Shown: piece after piece, positions 42,013 through 50,777 of the stretch | Numbering within the stretch: position 1 is the first letter of the stretch | Layout of the letters: the number at the start of each line of letters is the position of its first letter | Assembly: GCA_963833505.1 (NCBI GenBank) | Contig: CAWHYG010000004.1 | Location: 434,001 to 498,000, forward strand | Direction of reading: 5' to 3' | From: CAWHYG01 sp963833505 | Lineage (GTDB): Bacteria; Eisenbacteria; RBG-16-71-46; CAIMUX01 | Length of the DNA stretch: 64,000 nucleotides | Notes under the pieces: generated by a model | What the model saw: the letters and a program-made list of their open reading frames with translations, nothing else | What the model was told of the DNA's origin: nothing | Database searches by the model: none | Position numbers and translations under genes: made by a program

Positions 42013-42579
42013 ATGGGACTACGAGGGCTCTTCCTTTCAGGCGCGCTGCTCCTGCTCTTCGCGGGCGGATCGGCAGCGCAGTATTCATCGTCCGGCATGG
42101 ATCAGAGCCAGGGATCGAACGCAGCCACCCAGTCCATCTCCGGTACGATCAGCAACCTCACGGCGGATGCGCTGGTGATCACGACCGACAGCGGCAGCGG
42201 CATGTCGTTCAAGGTCGACTCACAGAGCAATGTTCCCGCAAGCCTCACCACCGGTGACAAGGTCCAGGTTCAGTACCGCCAGCTCAGCGATGGCACCTAT
42301 GAGGTCGCCAGCCTGAGCATGCCAGGCAGCTCTCCGGCCTCGAGTGGGCCGGGCTCAAGCGCGCCGAGCTCAAACGGGATGAGCCCGAGCGGGACGAATC
42401 AGCCGGCGACCAGTCCGTCGATGGGCGGATCGAATCAGTCCGGGGCCGAGACCAGCGCGACGGCGCCTCTGAACAACACCGCTCGTCCCGCCACGGCCAG
42501 CCCGCTGCCCCTGATCGGGCTCTCGGGTCTGCTGGCGCTCGGAGCCGGCCTCGGCCTGCGCCTGGCGTCGCGGTCGTGA
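42013..42579 (+). CDS. Secreted protein with C-terminal sorting signal, likely sortase substrate
   Basis: The 188-residue protein has a signal peptide (LFLSGALLLLFAGGSAA) and a small beta domain (about residues 40-105) with SGTISNLTADALVIT and GDKVQVQYRQLSDGTYEVAS, resembling DUF5666/OB-like domains. A Ser/Gly/Pro/Asn-rich linker of about 55 residues follows. The C-terminus has the tripartite sorting layout: RPATASPLPLIG, a hydrophobic helix (LSGLLALGAGLGL) and a basic tail (RLASRS). In sortase substrates of diderm bacteria the motif is often LPxTAS-PLPL; here the Leu is Arg. AAGGAGG lies upstream of the ATG. The next gene is a sortase, so this is its probable substrate. Confidence 0.8.
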   Translation: MGLRGLFLSGALLLLFAGGSAAQYSSSGMDQSQGSNAATQSISGTISNLTADALVITTDSGSGMSFKVDSQSNVPASLTTGDKVQVQYRQLSDGTYEVASLSMPGSSPASSGPGSSAPSSNGMSPSGTNQPATSPSMGGSNQSGAETSATAPLNNTARPATASPLPLIGLSGLLALGAGLGLRLASRS

Positions 42580-42667
42580 CCCACGACTCCAGGTTCCATC
42601 CGCCGACCGCGCACCCGACCGGCAATCCCGGCGGGTGCGCGTGAGGCGATGGAACCGGAGAGGCATC

Positions 42668-43330
42668 ATGAATCCCGACATGAATTCCGACATTGAAACG
42701 GACAAACCGGTAACAATCAGCGGCGACAGGGCGAAAGGCGGGTGGCGACGCCCGCTCAGGCTTCTCGACCGTGCTCTGATCGTCCTTTCCGTGCTCCTGC
42801 TCGCGATCTGGATCATCGCCATATTCGGCAGCCGTCTCTATCAGGACTACACGGCCCAGAGGCTCCTGGCCCGGCCCGCGACCGGTCGTTCCGACCCGGC
42901 ACCAGGGGTCGGCCGGTTTCCGCCGGAAGAAGGAACGCCTCTGGGCCGGATCGAGATTCCCCGCATCGGCCTTTCCGCCCTCGTAGTGGAAGGATGGAGC
43001 AGCCGCTCCTTCCTCGCCGGGGCAGGGCACCTGGCCGGATCTCCTCTGCCCGGCCAGCCGGGCAACGTCATCCTGGCGGGACACCGTGACACGGTCTTTC
43101 GCCCGCTCAAGGATGTGCGCCTGAACGATCTCATCGAGGTGGAAACGCCGGCCCGATCCTATCTCTACCGGGTGACCTCCATCGGCGTGGACACCGAACG
43201 GCGACTGGCGCTCCCATCCGGACCGGACGCGCCCGATCTCACCCTCATCACCTGCTATCCATTCCACTACATCGGATCCGCTCCCTGGCGATTCGTCGTC
43301 GGCGCGCAATCCTGTGCCGGCACCTCGTAG
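42668..43330 (+). CDS. Sortase (cysteine transpeptidase)
   Basis: Sortases cut a C-terminal sorting signal and attach the protein to an acceptor. The 220-residue protein has one N-terminal membrane anchor (ALIVLSVLLLAIWIIAIFG) and a sortase domain with LGRIEIPRIGLSALVVEG, catalytic His139 (ILAGHRDTVF), Cys196 (LITCYPF) and Arg208 (WRFVV). The compact domain and the ITCYPFHYIG...P.R motif resemble class D/E-like sortases reported in Gram-negative genomes. The ATG at 42668 has GGAGAGG upstream. It lies 88 bases after its presumed substrate gene and should share the sigma-54 transcript. Confidence 0.92.
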   Translation: MNPDMNSDIETDKPVTISGDRAKGGWRRPLRLLDRALIVLSVLLLAIWIIAIFGSRLYQDYTAQRLLARPATGRSDPAPGVGRFPPEEGTPLGRIEIPRIGLSALVVEGWSSRSFLAGAGHLAGSPLPGQPGNVILAGHRDTVFRPLKDVRLNDLIEVETPARSYLYRVTSIGVDTERRLALPSGPDAPDLTLITCYPFHYIGSAPWRFVVGAQSCAGTS

Positions 43331-43571
43331 CGTTGGCCGGGCCGGATGAGATCTCGGTTACGCCAGCCGCTTGTCGGCCAGCCGCCAGTGTCTCACCAGG
43401 ATTCGTCGCGAGGCGCCGGAGATGGTCCCGCACCCACGTGTCTCATTCCACTCCGCTCGCGTTTCTCATCCTGAATCCGGACCCCGACGATCGGGGTATG
43501 CCGGTTGAGCGTCGTGATGCTATTCTCGGGGTGGCAACCGTGGTCTGAACCAGCAATGAACGGAACCCACC

Positions 43572-45020
43572 GTGAGCAACCGCAGCCGGATATTGATCGT
43601 CGACGATCAGGAGTCCGTGCGCCTGGGCCTGCAGAAGCTTCTGACCGACCGGGGGCACGAGACCGCGTCGGCGCCGGACGCCGAGAGCGCGCTGGAGAAC
43701 ACGCTGTCCTGGTCTCCGGATCTGATCATTGTCGATCTCAATCTTCCCGGCAAGGACGGGCTGGAGCTCGTCGCCGAGTTGCAGGAACGCGGCGAGAACG
43801 CGACCGTGGTGGTCTTGACCGGTCATGGGTCGATTGAAAGTGCGATCGAGGCCACGAGACGCGGGGTCTTCGATTATCTGATCAAGCCGGTCCAGCCCGA
43901 ACGGCTGAAGACCGTGATCGACCGGGGCCTGGAACGCACCTCCCTGCGCCGCGAGGTGCTCGAGCTCCGGCGCGAGATCATGAGAAGCGGCCGGCTCGAT
44001 TCCCTCATCGGGACTTCGCCGCAGATGATGTCGCTCTACCGGATGATCGAACAGGTGGCCCCGCACGACGCCGCCGTTCTCATCGTGGGCGAAAGCGGGA
44101 CGGGCAAGGAGCTGGTCGCTCGGACGCTGCACCGCCTCAGCCCGAGAACCAACCGTCCGTTCGTGGCGATCAACTGCGCCGCCATTCCCAGCACGCTTCT
44201 CGAGAGCGAAATCCTGGGCCACGAGAAGGGCGCGTTCACCGGAGCAACGGCGGCCCGGGCCGGATGCTTTGAGCGGGCCCACGAGGGCACGATACTCCTG
44301 GACGAGATCGGAGAGATGCCGGCCGATCTCCAGAGCAAGCTGCTTCGCGTGCTCGAGGATCACAAGGTGCAACGGTTGGGCGGCAGCCGCGAGGTCACCG
44401 TGGACGTCCGAGTCCTCGCTGCGACCAATGCCGCTGTCGAGCGGCTTCTCGAACAAGGAAGCCTCCGGCATGATCTCTATTTCCGCCTCAACGTTGTCAC
44501 CCTGGAACTACCCCCTTTGCGCGGGCGGCCGGGGGACATTCCCGTCCTGGCCGAGCACTTCCTGGAGGAGTTCCGGGGGGAAACGCGTCCCGGCGTGACC
44601 GGCTTCTCCGATTCGGCCATGAACCTGCTCCTGGCGCATCGCTGGCCGGGCAACGTCCGGGAGCTCAGAAACGCGGTCCAGCGGGCCGTGATCATCTGCG
44701 AAGGAGGAGAAATCCAGGCCGAGCACTTTCCCTCGACCGTGCGCACGCGGCCCGCGGTCGCGGTTCCGACCGGCCGGCCATCGATCGCGGTTCCGATCGG
44801 CGCCTCGATCGGAGAGGCGGAGCAGGCCCTGATCACCGAAACCCTGCGAGTCTACGGCGGCGACAAACCGAAAGCTGCCAGCGTTCTCGGGATCAGTCTC
44901 AAGACGTTGTACACGAGGCTGCACGCCTATGGAACGGAGTCCGCCGGCCACTCCATCCCGGTGGAAGGCGCCGGGGCGGCTGCGGCCGACGCCGCCATCC
45001 AGCGAGACGTTCCGCAGTAG
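43572..45020 (+). CDS. Sigma-54-dependent response regulator (NtrC family)
   Basis: This 482-residue activator has three domains: a receiver with phospho-Asp55 (LIIVDLNLPGKDG), a sigma-54 AAA+ domain with Walker A GESGTGKE, the sigma-54 contact loop GAFTGA and the arginine-finger region, and a C-terminal Fis-type helix-turn-helix (KAASVLGISLKTLYTRL). The start is GTG 43572. Between AAA+ and HTH is a linker with a diverged 27-bp repeat (RPAVAVPTG / RPSIAVPIG). The gene lies between the sortase and the histidine kinase gene and probably forms a two-component pair with the latter. The sigma-54 promoters at 41923 and 48302 are its likely targets. Confidence 0.93.
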   Translation: MSNRSRILIVDDQESVRLGLQKLLTDRGHETASAPDAESALENTLSWSPDLIIVDLNLPGKDGLELVAELQERGENATVVVLTGHGSIESAIEATRRGVFDYLIKPVQPERLKTVIDRGLERTSLRREVLELRREIMRSGRLDSLIGTSPQMMSLYRMIEQVAPHDAAVLIVGESGTGKELVARTLHRLSPRTNRPFVAINCAAIPSTLLESEILGHEKGAFTGATAARAGCFERAHEGTILLDEIGEMPADLQSKLLRVLEDHKVQRLGGSREVTVDVRVLAATNAAVERLLEQGSLRHDLYFRLNVVTLELPPLRGRPGDIPVLAEHFLEEFRGETRPGVTGFSDSAMNLLLAHRWPGNVRELRNAVQRAVIICEGGEIQAEHFPSTVRTRPAVAVPTGRPSIAVPIGASIGEAEQALITETLRVYGGDKPKAASVLGISLKTLYTRLHAYGTESAGHSIPVEGAGAAAADAAIQRDVPQ

Positions 45021-45042
45021 AAGAACAGGAGCCGAACGCATC

Positions 45043-46548
45043 ATGCGTTTGAATTCACAGGGCCGATCGCTCCTCGTGCTTCCCCTTCTGGCGCTCCTCC
45101 TGGTGGCCGTCTCGGGCTTGGTCGTGCTGACCGACGCGGTCGTTCTTGGATGCCGGCAGGCCCGGGTCGAGGCCGGGCTCGTCACCGGCAGTGTGCGCCG
45201 GCAGCTTGCGCAGTCGCTTGTGGCAGCGCCTCCGGATTCGCTGCCGGCGTGGAGCCGCGACGCCCGCCTGCGGGACGTCTTCACCGACGGGTTGGCCCTG
45301 GCGCCATCCGTGCTGAGCGTGGCTGTTATCGATACGACCGGTCGGGCCCTGGCTCATTCGGAGCCTTCGCTCGTGGGCGCCATCGTCCCTCCCTACCCTC
45401 TGCTGCCCGACGTGCGGAGCCTGGCTCAGGCGCTCCGAGTTCTACATCAGCTCCGGCGCGACCCCACGGTGTATCAGGTGGAGACCGTGCTGGAGCGCGG
45501 CGGCCGGGCGTTCGGAACCATCCGGGTGGCCCTGGCCGGCACGTTTCTCTGGGAGTCGGTCAAGGAAGCCGCGCGCCGCGGGCTGTCCGCGGCCGTCATC
45601 ATCATCTCTCTGGCCGTGCTCGCCGGAATCCTCCTGGCGCGCGTGGCCGAGGGGCGGGCCCGGCTCCTCAAGGAAGGAATCGCGGCCATCCGGGAAGGGA
45701 GGTTTCAGGAGAGGCTTCCGGAAACCGGTGCGGACGAGTTCGGGATGCTGGCGCGCGAGCTGAACCTTCTCGGGGCCCAATTCGCCAGAGAAGGCCCTCG
45801 ATTGCAGGCACCCCCAGATGGCGGCGGGAACGGCGGCCCGGGACCGGCGCTCGACGCCGCCGGCGCCAACCAGGCCCGCGTGCTCGCCCGACTCGGAGAG
45901 ACCGCGGCCGGCGTCGCCCACGAGCTTCGCAATCACCTGCAGGTTGTGCAGCTCGAGCTTGACCAGTTGAAGCACCGCGACCACCTGACTCCGGAGGAAT
46001 GGAAACAGCACGTGGAAAGCGCGGCGCGCGGCGTGGAGTCGCTGGGCGGCGCGGTGCGAGGCTTCCTCAAGGTGGCCCGGGTGCGGCCGCTGGCGCTGCA
46101 GTCGGTTCAGGTCAACGACCTTCTCCGGAACATCGGCGAGGAGACGCAGGTGGAGTGTCTCGTCGCGGGGGTGCGCCTCGAGCTCGACCTGGACCCGGCG
46201 CTGCCGGAGATCGCGGCGGACCCGGAAGTGCTTCGACAGGCCATTCACAATCTGATCCGGAACGGCCTCGAGGCCCTGAGCGGAAGGGACGGAAAGATCG
46301 TTCTTCGCACCACCGTCTCCGGCGGGACGATCGAGATCTCTGTCATTGACAACGGCTCCGGTTTTCCGCCTGAAGTGCTCGACCACGCCTTCGATCTGTT
46401 CTACACGACCCGCACGGACGGCAGCGGGGTCGGATTGTCCATCGTCCGCCAGTCGGCGGAGATGCACGGAGGAGAGGTCGAGATCCACTCCGCGGACGGG
46501 AGGGGAACCGAGGTCGTCCTGGCATTGCCGCTCAGGCGGGCGTTCTGA
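45043..46548 (+). CDS. Membrane-bound sensor histidine kinase
   Basis: This 501-residue kinase has an N-terminal membrane helix (LLVLPLLALLLVAVSGLVVL), a periplasmic sensor region of about 150 residues (LSVAVIDTTGRALAHSEPSL is PAS/Cache-like), and a second helix (LSAAVIIISLAVLAGILLA). A HAMP-like segment, an HisKA domain with LGETAAGVAHELRNHLQVVQ and the ATPase with NLIRNGLEAL, VIDNGSGFPP and GSGVGLSIVRQ follow. A Gly/Pro-rich linker precedes the dimerisation domain. It follows the sigma-54 regulator by 22 bases and is its probable partner. The signal sensed is unknown. Confidence 0.92.
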   Translation: MRLNSQGRSLLVLPLLALLLVAVSGLVVLTDAVVLGCRQARVEAGLVTGSVRRQLAQSLVAAPPDSLPAWSRDARLRDVFTDGLALAPSVLSVAVIDTTGRALAHSEPSLVGAIVPPYPLLPDVRSLAQALRVLHQLRRDPTVYQVETVLERGGRAFGTIRVALAGTFLWESVKEAARRGLSAAVIIISLAVLAGILLARVAEGRARLLKEGIAAIREGRFQERLPETGADEFGMLARELNLLGAQFAREGPRLQAPPDGGGNGGPGPALDAAGANQARVLARLGETAAGVAHELRNHLQVVQLELDQLKHRDHLTPEEWKQHVESAARGVESLGGAVRGFLKVARVRPLALQSVQVNDLLRNIGEETQVECLVAGVRLELDLDPALPEIAADPEVLRQAIHNLIRNGLEALSGRDGKIVLRTTVSGGTIEISVIDNGSGFPPEVLDHAFDLFYTTRTDGSGVGLSIVRQSAEMHGGEVEIHSADGRGTEVVLALPLRRAF

Positions 46549-46552
46549 GCAG

Positions 46553-47152
46553 ATGATTCCTTCCTTCGCCGGAAAGCGCTCCCTGCTGATCGGCACGGTC
46601 ATGGTCGTGCTCGGATCCCCCGGATGCGCCCTCCTGCGGCACTCCGTCCCCGTCGAGCCGAACAAACCATCGTCAACCACGGCAGCCAACCAACCGATGG
46701 GGCCGGCGGGGCTGATCGGGCCTCGGTCGCCGGCGGTGGGGCCTCAACTGCCGGTCGGGCCTCAATTGCCTGCCGGCAGCGATTCGGCTGGTCCCGCGTC
46801 GCCGGACAGCGCGATGGCCAACACGGCGGCCGCGACGGCGCCCGCGCCCGCGACGCCTTCCCCGGCGGTTGCAGAGACCGCGCCCGTCGCGCCTTCCGGG
46901 CGAATCTCCATCGGCCTCTCCGAGGAAGAACGGAACCGCCTCCTGAGCGCTGCGCGCCTCGACCTGGAATCCGCCCAGACCGGGCTCACCTCCTTCGGAG
47001 ATGGCGGCTCGGGGGGCGTCGCCGATCTTGTACAGACCATCAAGGACCTCATGAAAGCGGCTCAAGCGGCCGAAGGCCGGGATGACCTGCAGGCGGCGGC
47101 GGCACTGGCCCACAAAGCGCGGCTCCTGGCGGCAAACCTTCGGTCGCATTGA
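46553..47152 (+). CDS. Putative lipoprotein with Pro/Ala-rich linker
   Basis: This 199-residue protein begins with a lipoprotein signal (SLLIGTVMVVLGSPGC) that leads into a Pro/Gly/Ala-rich segment with short repeats (VGPQLPVGPQLPAG). It ends in a helical domain of about 85 residues (ISIGLSEEERNRLLSAARLD and VADLVQTIKDLMKAAQAAEG). The helical part looks like a coiled coil with regular Leu spacing, as in small outer-membrane lipoproteins. It starts four bases after the kinase stop and should be co-expressed with it. No family was recognised. It converges on the ompA-like gene. Confidence 0.7.
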   Translation: MIPSFAGKRSLLIGTVMVVLGSPGCALLRHSVPVEPNKPSSTTAANQPMGPAGLIGPRSPAVGPQLPVGPQLPAGSDSAGPASPDSAMANTAAATAPAPATPSPAVAETAPVAPSGRISIGLSEEERNRLLSAARLDLESAQTGLTSFGDGGSGGVADLVQTIKDLMKAAQAAEGRDDLQAAAALAHKARLLAANLRSH

Positions 47153-47173
47153 GCGTTCCACTTCGAGCGGAGC

Positions 47174-47923
47174 CTATTTCGGATCCATGCGCATCGAACC
47201 CGGCTCGGTCGGCCCGTAGAACGTCGGCGCATTCGACGGCCGTTCCGCCGACATGGCCTGGTTGGCCATGCTCTCCGAGCTCTCCGAACCTCCCACGTTC
47301 TGGGTGACGGCGATCCCGGTCCCCGGCGTCCGCTCCACGAGCACGATGGCCACCTGGCGGCGGTCGGGGCCCTGGCCCCACCCGCTCTCTTCGGACTCCG
47401 GTGGCGTCTGGCCATAGCTCACCGTCTGGTACCGGCTGATCTCGTCCAGGTCCTTGCTCGCCAGGTAGCGCAGCGCTGCGTCCGCCCGGCGTTCACCGAG
47501 CCCCAGGTTGTAGGCCTCGGTGCCGATCGGATCGGTGAAGCCAAGCAGCTCGATCAGGTACTGCGGGTTCTTCTGAATCTGATCGGACGCCTGGTCCAGA
47601 ATCGCCCGCGCCGAGTCGGAGATCGCATCCTTATCGAAGGCGAAGTGGATGCGGAATCGCGCCGCTTCCCGATACCCGACGTCGCCGAGAGCCATCTTGC
47701 CGGCGGCATCGGCGGCGTTGGACGCCTGATCCGCCTTGGCCGCGGCCGCGGTCGCGGTTCCCTGGGTCGATTGCAGACTGGCCCCGAGCTGCCCGTTCGC
47801 CTGCGCGATTTGGCGATCCAGGTCAGCGACCTGATCGCGAACGTATCCGCGAGTTGCGCACCCGGCGGAGCCCAAGACGAACAGCGCCGCCAGAGCGCCC
47901 CAGTACAACCTGTATGGTCTCAT
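47174..47923 (-). CDS. OmpA/Pal-family peptidoglycan-binding lipoprotein
   Basis: This 249-residue protein has a lipobox (LFVLGSAGC) and then a heptad-like helical region (about residues 30-80, VADLDRQIAQANGQLG then repeated Ala). The OmpA C-terminal domain has FRIHFAFDKDAISDSARAIL, and GFTDPIGTEAYNLGLGERRA supplies the Asp/Arg pair that binds the peptidoglycan diaminopimelate. A tail of about 45 residues is Ser/Pro-rich. It anchors the outer membrane to the wall. The helical part resembles Lpp-like stalks. The gene faces the lipoprotein gene that ends 21 bases away. Confidence 0.88.
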   Translation of the reverse strand: MRPYRLYWGALAALFVLGSAGCATRGYVRDQVADLDRQIAQANGQLGASLQSTQGTATAAAAKADQASNAADAAGKMALGDVGYREAARFRIHFAFDKDAISDSARAILDQASDQIQKNPQYLIELLGFTDPIGTEAYNLGLGERRADAALRYLASKDLDEISRYQTVSYGQTPPESEESGWGQGPDRRQVAIVLVERTPGTGIAVTQNVGGSESSESMANQAMSAERPSNAPTFYGPTEPGSMRMDPK

Positions 47924-48366
47924 CTTCCCTATCCTCCGGTTTCGTGGTTTCAGCCCGACGCCGCGCTCGAAGCACGACGCTCGATCCCAGGCCCGGCGCG
48001 ATCACGGCGCTCACCGTTGAATACGGGCTTGAGCTCAAAAGGGGCCGACGAGCTTCACTTTCGAGCTTGTGGGAGGTTCGCAAACACGAAACGTGCCGGA
48101 GTCCCCGGTCTGCCTCTCGCGCGTGCAATCCCTTGCCCTTGCGGTCGAAGGACTCCATCCGAACCCGACGTTCTCATTTGGATGTGCAACCGCTACAAGG
48201 GGAAGGAGCGTCTTACAAACGCGCATTGCGGGCAGAGCGCGGTCGGGCCGGCAACGGGCGATCAGGAACATCCGGCGCGCTGGATCGGGGCTGAGAGGGG
48301 GCGGCACGGCGTTTGCCTCAACCAGCGACCAGTAACCCTCGGCGCGGAAAAGAAGGCGGAAAGGCG
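47924..48366. other. Divergent intergenic region between the OmpA-like and lipoprotein genes
   Basis: The 443 bases hold no convincing gene. A perfect palindrome TTGAGCTCAA lies at 48029-48038 and could be a regulator site. A sigma-54-type promoter for the rightward gene is at 48302 (separate entry). No sigma-54 match with correct spacing was found for the leftward gene. Confidence 0.5.
48302..48317 (+). promoter_or_regulatory. Sigma-54 (-24/-12) promoter candidate
   Basis: CGGCAC-GGCGT-TTGCC keeps the invariant GG and GC with exact ten-base spacing and differs from the consensus TGGCAC-N5-TTGCW only at its first and last bases. It ends 49 bases before the ATG at 48367. Together with the promoter at 41923 it brackets the sigma-54 regulator and kinase genes. 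Confidence 0.6.
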
Positions 48367-48891
48367 ATGGGCGGACACGCGGCTTTCGGAACACGCACAC
48401 CCGGCTGGTGGTTGCTGGCGCCGGTTATCCTCGCTTCAGCTCTCCTGCCCGGTTGCAGCCGCCATCAGCAGTTGATCACCGTTCCCAGAGGCACGGAGAT
48501 GGTCGCGACCCTGGAAAGGACCCTGGTTCCCGCCCTGGAGCGACCCGGACAGCGGCTCGATGCCCTGATCTCCCAGGCGGTCTGGATCGACGGCCGGGTG
48601 GCGGTTCCGAAAGGCGCGATGGTCGAGGGCGAGATCGGCGACGCCGGAAAGCGCGGAGATGCGGACTCCGCGGGCAGGGCGGACGGCGGCGGCAAGGAGC
48701 ACGGAACAGCGCCGTACAGATCGGGACGGGCGCGGATTCTCCGGGTGCTTCAATTTCACACCCTGATGCTGCCGTCGCAGGCGCCGCTCAGCATCGACGT
48801 GACGCCGGTCATGGTGCGGGATCGGCTGCCGGCCGGGCAGAAGGTCGTGATCCGCATCCGGAAGCCGATTCAGGTTCCGCGCGCGGCGTAG
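48367..48891 (+). CDS. Hypothetical lipoprotein with TrbI/VirB10-like beta segment
   Basis: The 174-residue protein has a signal with lipobox (LAPVILASALLPGC). Residues about 35-85 read ITVPRGTEMVATLERTLVPA and IDGRVAVPKGAMVEGEIGDA, a pattern (GT.(I/M).A.L...L, then G..AVP.GA...G.(V/I)) shared by TrbI/VirB10-type and other envelope beta domains. An Asp/Gly-rich stretch of about 25 residues interrupts it before RARILRVLQFHTLML. The ATG at 48367 is preferred over in-frame upstream codons because the signal peptide begins there. A sigma-54-type promoter precedes it. Specific function is unknown. Confidence 0.7.
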   Translation: MGGHAAFGTRTPGWWLLAPVILASALLPGCSRHQQLITVPRGTEMVATLERTLVPALERPGQRLDALISQAVWIDGRVAVPKGAMVEGEIGDAGKRGDADSAGRADGGGKEHGTAPYRSGRARILRVLQFHTLMLPSQAPLSIDVTPVMVRDRLPAGQKVVIRIRKPIQVPRAA

Positions 48892-48943
48892 CTAAAGCAG
48901 CCGCAGCCTCTCACCACGTGTCCACGACCACGACGCGGTTTGC

Positions 48944-50704
48944 TCAGACCGCGAGATCCGCCGCCGGCAGGAACCGCGGCGGATGCCGCAGTTTCGTCGC
49001 CTGCTCGAAGGCGTAGGCCAGGCGGATGAGCTTGCCTTCGCTCCAGGCCGCGCCGAAGAACGAGATTCCGACCGGAAGGCCGAACACGTAGCCGGCCGGA
49101 ACGGTCAAGTCGGGATAGCCCGCCACGGCCGCGGGGGACGAGCTGCCGCCGGTAAAGTGGTCTCCGTTGACCAGATCGATGGTCCAGGCCGGGCCTCCGG
49201 TCGGCGCGACGATCGCGTCCAGGTTGTGTTTGGCCAAAGTCGCGTCGATGCCCTGGATCCGGGAGAGCTTGCGGCACTTGCTGAGCGCCTTTTGATAAGC
49301 CTTGTCGGTGAGCGGGCCCTTGAACTGCGCCTGGGTGAAGAGCTCCTGGCCGAAATAGGGCATCTCGGTGTCGGCGTGCTGGCCGTTGTACGCGATGATC
49401 TCGGCGAGGGACTTGACCGGAGCGCCGGGACCCAGCGCGGCCAGGTAGGCGTTCAGATCCGCCTTCAGCTCGTAGAGAAGCACGGTCAGCTCGGCATCGT
49501 CGAACTTGCCCATGGTCTCGATGACCACGGGATCGATGACCTCGGCGCCGCCCTTCCGGAAGACGTCGAGCGCCTCCCCCATCAACCGGTCGACCTTGTC
49601 GTTGAAGCCGAAGAAGCTGCGCGCCACGCCGATGCGGGCTCCGCGGAGTCCGCCCGGATCAAGATAGCCGGTATAATCCTCGACCTTGGCCGGCTGCGTC
49701 AACGTGGCCGGATCATCCGGATCGCGGCCCGCCAGGATGGTCAGGAGCGTCGCCGCATCGGCCACCGTCCGCGCCATCGGGCCGGCCGTGTCCTGCGTAT
49801 GGGAGATCGGGATGATCCCGGCGCGGCTGATCAGGCCCACGGTCGGCTTGAGGCCGACGATGCCGCAGGTCGAGGACGGACAGACGATCGAACCGTCGGT
49901 CTCCGTCCCGACGCCCACGACCGCGAAATTCGCCGAGATGCCGGCGGCGGTGCCGGAGCTGGATCCGCAGGGACTGCGATCGAGAGCGTAGGGATTGCGG
50001 CACTGGCCTCCGCGACCGCTCCATCCACTGCTGGAATGCGTCGAGCGGATGTTGGCCCACTCGCTCAGATTGGTCTTGCCCAGGATCATGGCTCCGGCGT
50101 CGCGCAGGCGGCGAGCCACGAAGGAGTCCTTGGGAGGGGTCGACCCGAGCAGCGCCAGCGAGCCAGCCGTGGTCATCATGCGGTCGGCGGTGCCGATGTT
50201 GTCCTTGATCAACACCGGAACGCCGTGCAGCGGCCCGCGCGGACCCTTGGCCTTTCTCTCCTCGTCCATCTGCGCGGCGAGGTCCAGCGCATCGGGATTG
50301 GTTTCGATGACGGACCGGAGCCCGGTGTGCCGTTCGATGCCCTGCTCCTGCTCCTTCTCGGAGCCGCCGCTGTCCACGTCGAGGAGACCGATCCGCGCCA
50401 GATAGAGCACGGCCAGGGAATGGGACGAGTAGGTGCCGCCGCTCAGGATCTTCTGGAGATGAGCGAGGTCGATCTCCTCCAGCTCGAAGTGCGCCGCCGC
50501 CTTCGTCACGGGCGACGGCGGGGCTTCCTCGTTCTCCTCTTCGCCTCCGGGAGGAGCCGGCTTTCCCTCTTCTTCCGCCGGCCGTTTCTCCTCGGTCTGT
50601 CCGAAGGCCCGCCCGGTCAGACCCGCCGCGCCTGCGAGCGCCCCGGCGCGCAGGAAATCCCGCCGTTTCCAGCTTCTGCCCGAAGACCCCGTCTCTCGCT
50701 TCAT
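48944..50704 (-). CDS. Amidase-signature family hydrolase with Tat signal
   Basis: This is an amidase of the Lys-Ser-Ser type (586 residues). The Tat signal (KRRDFLRAGALAGAAGLTGRA) marks periplasmic export. The catalytic lysine lies in VPVLIKDNIGTAD, and the glycine/serine-rich core reads SPCGSSSGTAAGISANFA with VGTETDGSIVCPSS, supplying the cis-Ser and nucleophile Ser. The C-terminal part ends LPVGISFFGAAWSEGKLIRL, normal for the family. The ATG at 50704 begins the Tat signal; upstream in-frame codons are Arg-rich. A Glu/Pro-rich linker follows the signal. Substrate is unknown. The stop is 52 bases from the end of the facing lipoprotein gene. Confidence 0.9.
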   Translation of the reverse strand: MKRETGSSGRSWKRRDFLRAGALAGAAGLTGRAFGQTEEKRPAEEEGKPAPPGGEEENEEAPPSPVTKAAAHFELEEIDLAHLQKILSGGTYSSHSLAVLYLARIGLLDVDSGGSEKEQEQGIERHTGLRSVIETNPDALDLAAQMDEERKAKGPRGPLHGVPVLIKDNIGTADRMMTTAGSLALLGSTPPKDSFVARRLRDAGAMILGKTNLSEWANIRSTHSSSGWSGRGGQCRNPYALDRSPCGSSSGTAAGISANFAVVGVGTETDGSIVCPSSTCGIVGLKPTVGLISRAGIIPISHTQDTAGPMARTVADAATLLTILAGRDPDDPATLTQPAKVEDYTGYLDPGGLRGARIGVARSFFGFNDKVDRLMGEALDVFRKGGAEVIDPVVIETMGKFDDAELTVLLYELKADLNAYLAALGPGAPVKSLAEIIAYNGQHADTEMPYFGQELFTQAQFKGPLTDKAYQKALSKCRKLSRIQGIDATLAKHNLDAIVAPTGGPAWTIDLVNGDHFTGGSSSPAAVAGYPDLTVPAGYVFGLPVGISFFGAAWSEGKLIRLAYAFEQATKLRHPPRFLPAADLAV

Positions 50705-50777
50705 CTCGACTCCTTGGCTGTCCGCTGCCCGCGATGGCCGCCTGCCTCGAGCAGCTCGCGCCTCCGTTCCGGATCGA

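Noticed and set aside
46346..46552. An upstream start for the lipoprotein gene at 46553
   Set aside because: Those codons lie inside the histidine kinase gene, and the signal peptide begins at 46553.
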